Shown: one piece after another, positions 34,474 to 36,129 of the stretch
Layout: each line of letters begins with the position of its first letter
How positions within the stretch are numbered: position 1 is the stretch's first letter
From: Nitrospirota bacterium
Lineage (GTDB): Bacteria > Nitrospirota > Thermodesulfovibrionia > Thermodesulfovibrionales > UBA6898
DNA length: 36,129 nt
Assembly: GCA_016217695.1 (NCBI GenBank)
Contig: JACRHE010000043.1
Location: 1-36,129, forward strand
Reading direction: 5' to 3'
The notes under the pieces: model-generated
What the model was told of the DNA's origin: nothing
The model's input: only the letters and a program-made list of their open reading frames with translations
The model's database searches: none
Translations under genes and position numbers: made by a program

Positions 34474-36129
34474 CTACCATTTTCCTGCCTTTGTCAGCGT
34501 CAGCAGCACCTGATTATCCGCGGTTACAGTAACTGTAAATTCAGCCCAGTACAGGCCCTCCCCATACCTGACCTCAGGAATATACAGCTGATACGTTTCT
34601 CCATCGGAACTCAGCACAGACGGCAGGCAGCTATCTGCCGTATCCGGGTTTTCAGCATCACTCGCACTGGTCAGGAGAAAGGTGATCTCATGAGGTATAC
34701 CCTGAATATAGGTGAGCTCCGCCTGAAGATGCCCCCCCATTGCATCAATGAAAGGGATATGAAGCCTATGATCTTCGGAGAGCACTGCAGGGCAGTTCTT
34801 CTGATCAGGATTTGAAAGGTGCCTGTAGGCAGCCATAACGTCCGGGAACCCGAACCCGTAGTCATTATCAGGGCCGAAGCCACCAAGGTCCAGGGCTGTT
34901 TTTTTCAGGGCCGTTTCAGCCTCAGACAGACTGAGAGAGGGGAAGGCGCTCAGTAGTAAGGCGAGTGCTCCTGTTACATGAGGCGCCGCAAAAGATGTGC
35001 CGGAGACCGTCATATAAGGATTAGGAATGACACCGCCGAAGCTCAAATCCGATGTCCGTATGCCGAAGCCGGGAGAGACCAGTTCGGGATAGATATCATT
35101 GCCGCAGGCCGAAGGCCCCCTGCTGCTGAAAAGCTGAATATTCATGGAACGGTCAACTGCCCCCACAGCCATACTTTCAGGATAGTCCGCAGGGCTTATG
35201 CCTGTTAAGGGAGCAGGGCCTGAGTTGCCTCCTGAAAATACTACCGCTATCCCGGCTGCCTTCAAAGCCATAACATCTGCCCTGAACTCATCAGAGCACC
35301 CGTTCAGATTATCCAGCCCCCATGAATTGTTTACGATATCAGGCGCATCATTGGTTGTAGGATCATCGTCAGGATCAAGAAGCCACTGAAACCCCTTATG
35401 TATATCGCTGTAACGCGCATCCCCGGAGTCATCAAAGATCTTTGCAGCAATCCACCTTGCACCTGGGGCTACGCCTATCGGTACACCGCCGGCATCCCCT
35501 CCGACCATGATACCCATTATCTGGGTGCCATGACCATCTGCATCATATGGCTCCGCATACCTGCCTGTAGGGTCAAACCAGCTGTTTGTACCGCCACGCC
35601 ACCTGTCTCTTAGGTCAGGATGATTGATATCGACCCCTGTATCCATACTGGCAATTATTATCCCCTCTCCTGTATGTCCCAGGCCCCAGAGTTCAGGGGC
35701 TTTAAGAGACTCAATATTCCATGCAGGGATTCCGGAGAAGGCCTGCTGACTTACAGGGACATGGATAGAGCGATCCGGGGTTATACTCGCAATTCCGGGA
35801 TGTTTTTCCAGTTCAGGGATCAGGCCTGCTCGAACATTGACTGCCAGACTATTTCTTATCCAGAGGGAAGCTATATTTCTGACCCCTCTTTCTTCAAGAA
35901 AAGACCTCACACCCTTTTGTCCGATCTCAGCAGCAGTCTTGAGTTCCCTCACTATGTCGCTCCTGGCACCTCTGCTCTTTTGCTTCAGGCCATCGATCCC
36001 TGCCCGATCCTTCAGATTGATAATTAAAGATACGTACTCGTCGGGATTAAAGTTTTCTGATATATGCTCAAAGCCAGAACCCGGCAACGCGGCATTAAGA
36101 TCTTCGCATATGAAAAAAAACAGGAGAAA
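34474..36129 (-). CDS. Secreted subtilisin-like serine protease (N-terminus beyond window)
   Basis: S8 family protease. In the 551 visible codons the catalytic triad is intact: D163 (SMDTGVDI), H200 (DGHGTQI) and S379 (SGTSFAAPH), with the oxyanion-hole N302 in SGGNSG. Residues about 30-120 resemble an I9-type propeptide; the last 100 residues form a beta-rich C-terminal domain. The frame is open to the window edge and the first visible residues, FLLFFFIC then EDLNAALPG, look like the hydrophobic core and cleavage region of a signal peptide, so the true start lies a few codons beyond 36129. Confidence 0.93.
   Translation of the reverse strand, partial: FLLFFFICEDLNAALPGSGFEHISENFNPDEYVSLIINLKDRAGIDGLKQKSRGARSDIVRELKTAAEIGQKGVRSFLEERGVRNIASLWIRNSLAVNVRAGLIPELEKHPGIASITPDRSIHVPVSQQAFSGIPAWNIESLKAPELWGLGHTGEGIIIASMDTGVDINHPDLRDRWRGGTNSWFDPTGRYAEPYDADGHGTQIMGIMVGGDAGGVPIGVAPGARWIAAKIFDDSGDARYSDIHKGFQWLLDPDDDPTTNDAPDIVNNSWGLDNLNGCSDEFRADVMALKAAGIAVVFSGGNSGPAPLTGISPADYPESMAVGAVDRSMNIQLFSSRGPSACGNDIYPELVSPGFGIRTSDLSFGGVIPNPYMTVSGTSFAAPHVTGALALLLSAFPSLSLSEAETALKKTALDLGGFGPDNDYGFGFPDVMAAYRHLSNPDQKNCPAVLSEDHRLHIPFIDAMGGHLQAELTYIQGIPHEITFLLTSASDAENPDTADSCLPSVLSSDGETYQLYIPEVRYGEGLYWAEFTVTVTADNQVLLTLTKAGKW

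Overview
The window is a bacterial chromosome segment. About half is a core ribosomal-protein cluster on the minus strand; the rest is a mix of accessory and housekeeping genes. The organism is probably a Nitrospirota-like bacterium (Thermodesulfovibrio-type) or a deltaproteobacterium-like lineage. This is inference from gene content: a stand-alone AICAR transformylase, a eukaryote-like NADP isocitrate dehydrogenase, zinc-binding forms of S4, S14, L24 and L36, and many TTG starts preceded by GGAGG. No 16S rRNA or other decisive marker is present.

Positions 1-17.5 kb (all minus strand, read from high to low coordinate) hold the fused str-S10-spc-alpha supercluster: rpsL, rpsG, fusA, tuf, rpsJ, rplC, rplD, rplW, rplB, rpsS, rplV, rpsC, rplP, rpmC, rpsQ, rplN, rplX, rplE, rpsN, rpsH, rplF, rplR, rpsE, rpmD, rplO, secY, map, infA, rpmJ, rpsM, rpsK, rpsD and the start of rpoA. 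Spacing is mostly 0-30 bases with many overlaps. A consensus-like promoter lies just upstream of rpsL, and a second candidate sits about 100 bases further up. adk, usually between secY and map, is absent. Upstream lies a stand-alone PurH transformylase domain (17.56-18.85 kb).

Positions 19.1-26.3 kb (minus strand) are the most interesting part. They hold a type III restriction-modification locus in which mod and res are separated by two other genes: mod, tcmP (three-Cys-motif partner protein with methyltransferase-like motifs), a radical-SAM-like protein with a C-x3-C-x3-C motif, then res. The first three genes overlap by 1 and 4 bases and res follows 51 bases later, so the four look like one operon. 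Divergent from it (26.5-28.6 kb, plus strand) is an overlapping pair encoding a GHKL/Hsp90-type ATPase and an HD-domain nucleotidase, possibly part of the same defence neighbourhood.

Positions 28.6-36.1 kb return to housekeeping and envelope genes: isocitrate dehydrogenase, a small conserved-looking helical protein, an overlapping L,D-transpeptidase/MepK-like endopeptidase pair for peptidoglycan remodelling, an uncharacterised 218-residue protein, a CinA N-terminal-type domain protein, a cysteine-rich ferredoxin-associated-type protein without its ferredoxin domain, a 62-residue protein with its own promoter, and a secreted subtilisin-like protease cut by the window end. No tRNA, rRNA, CRISPR array or insertion sequence was recognised.
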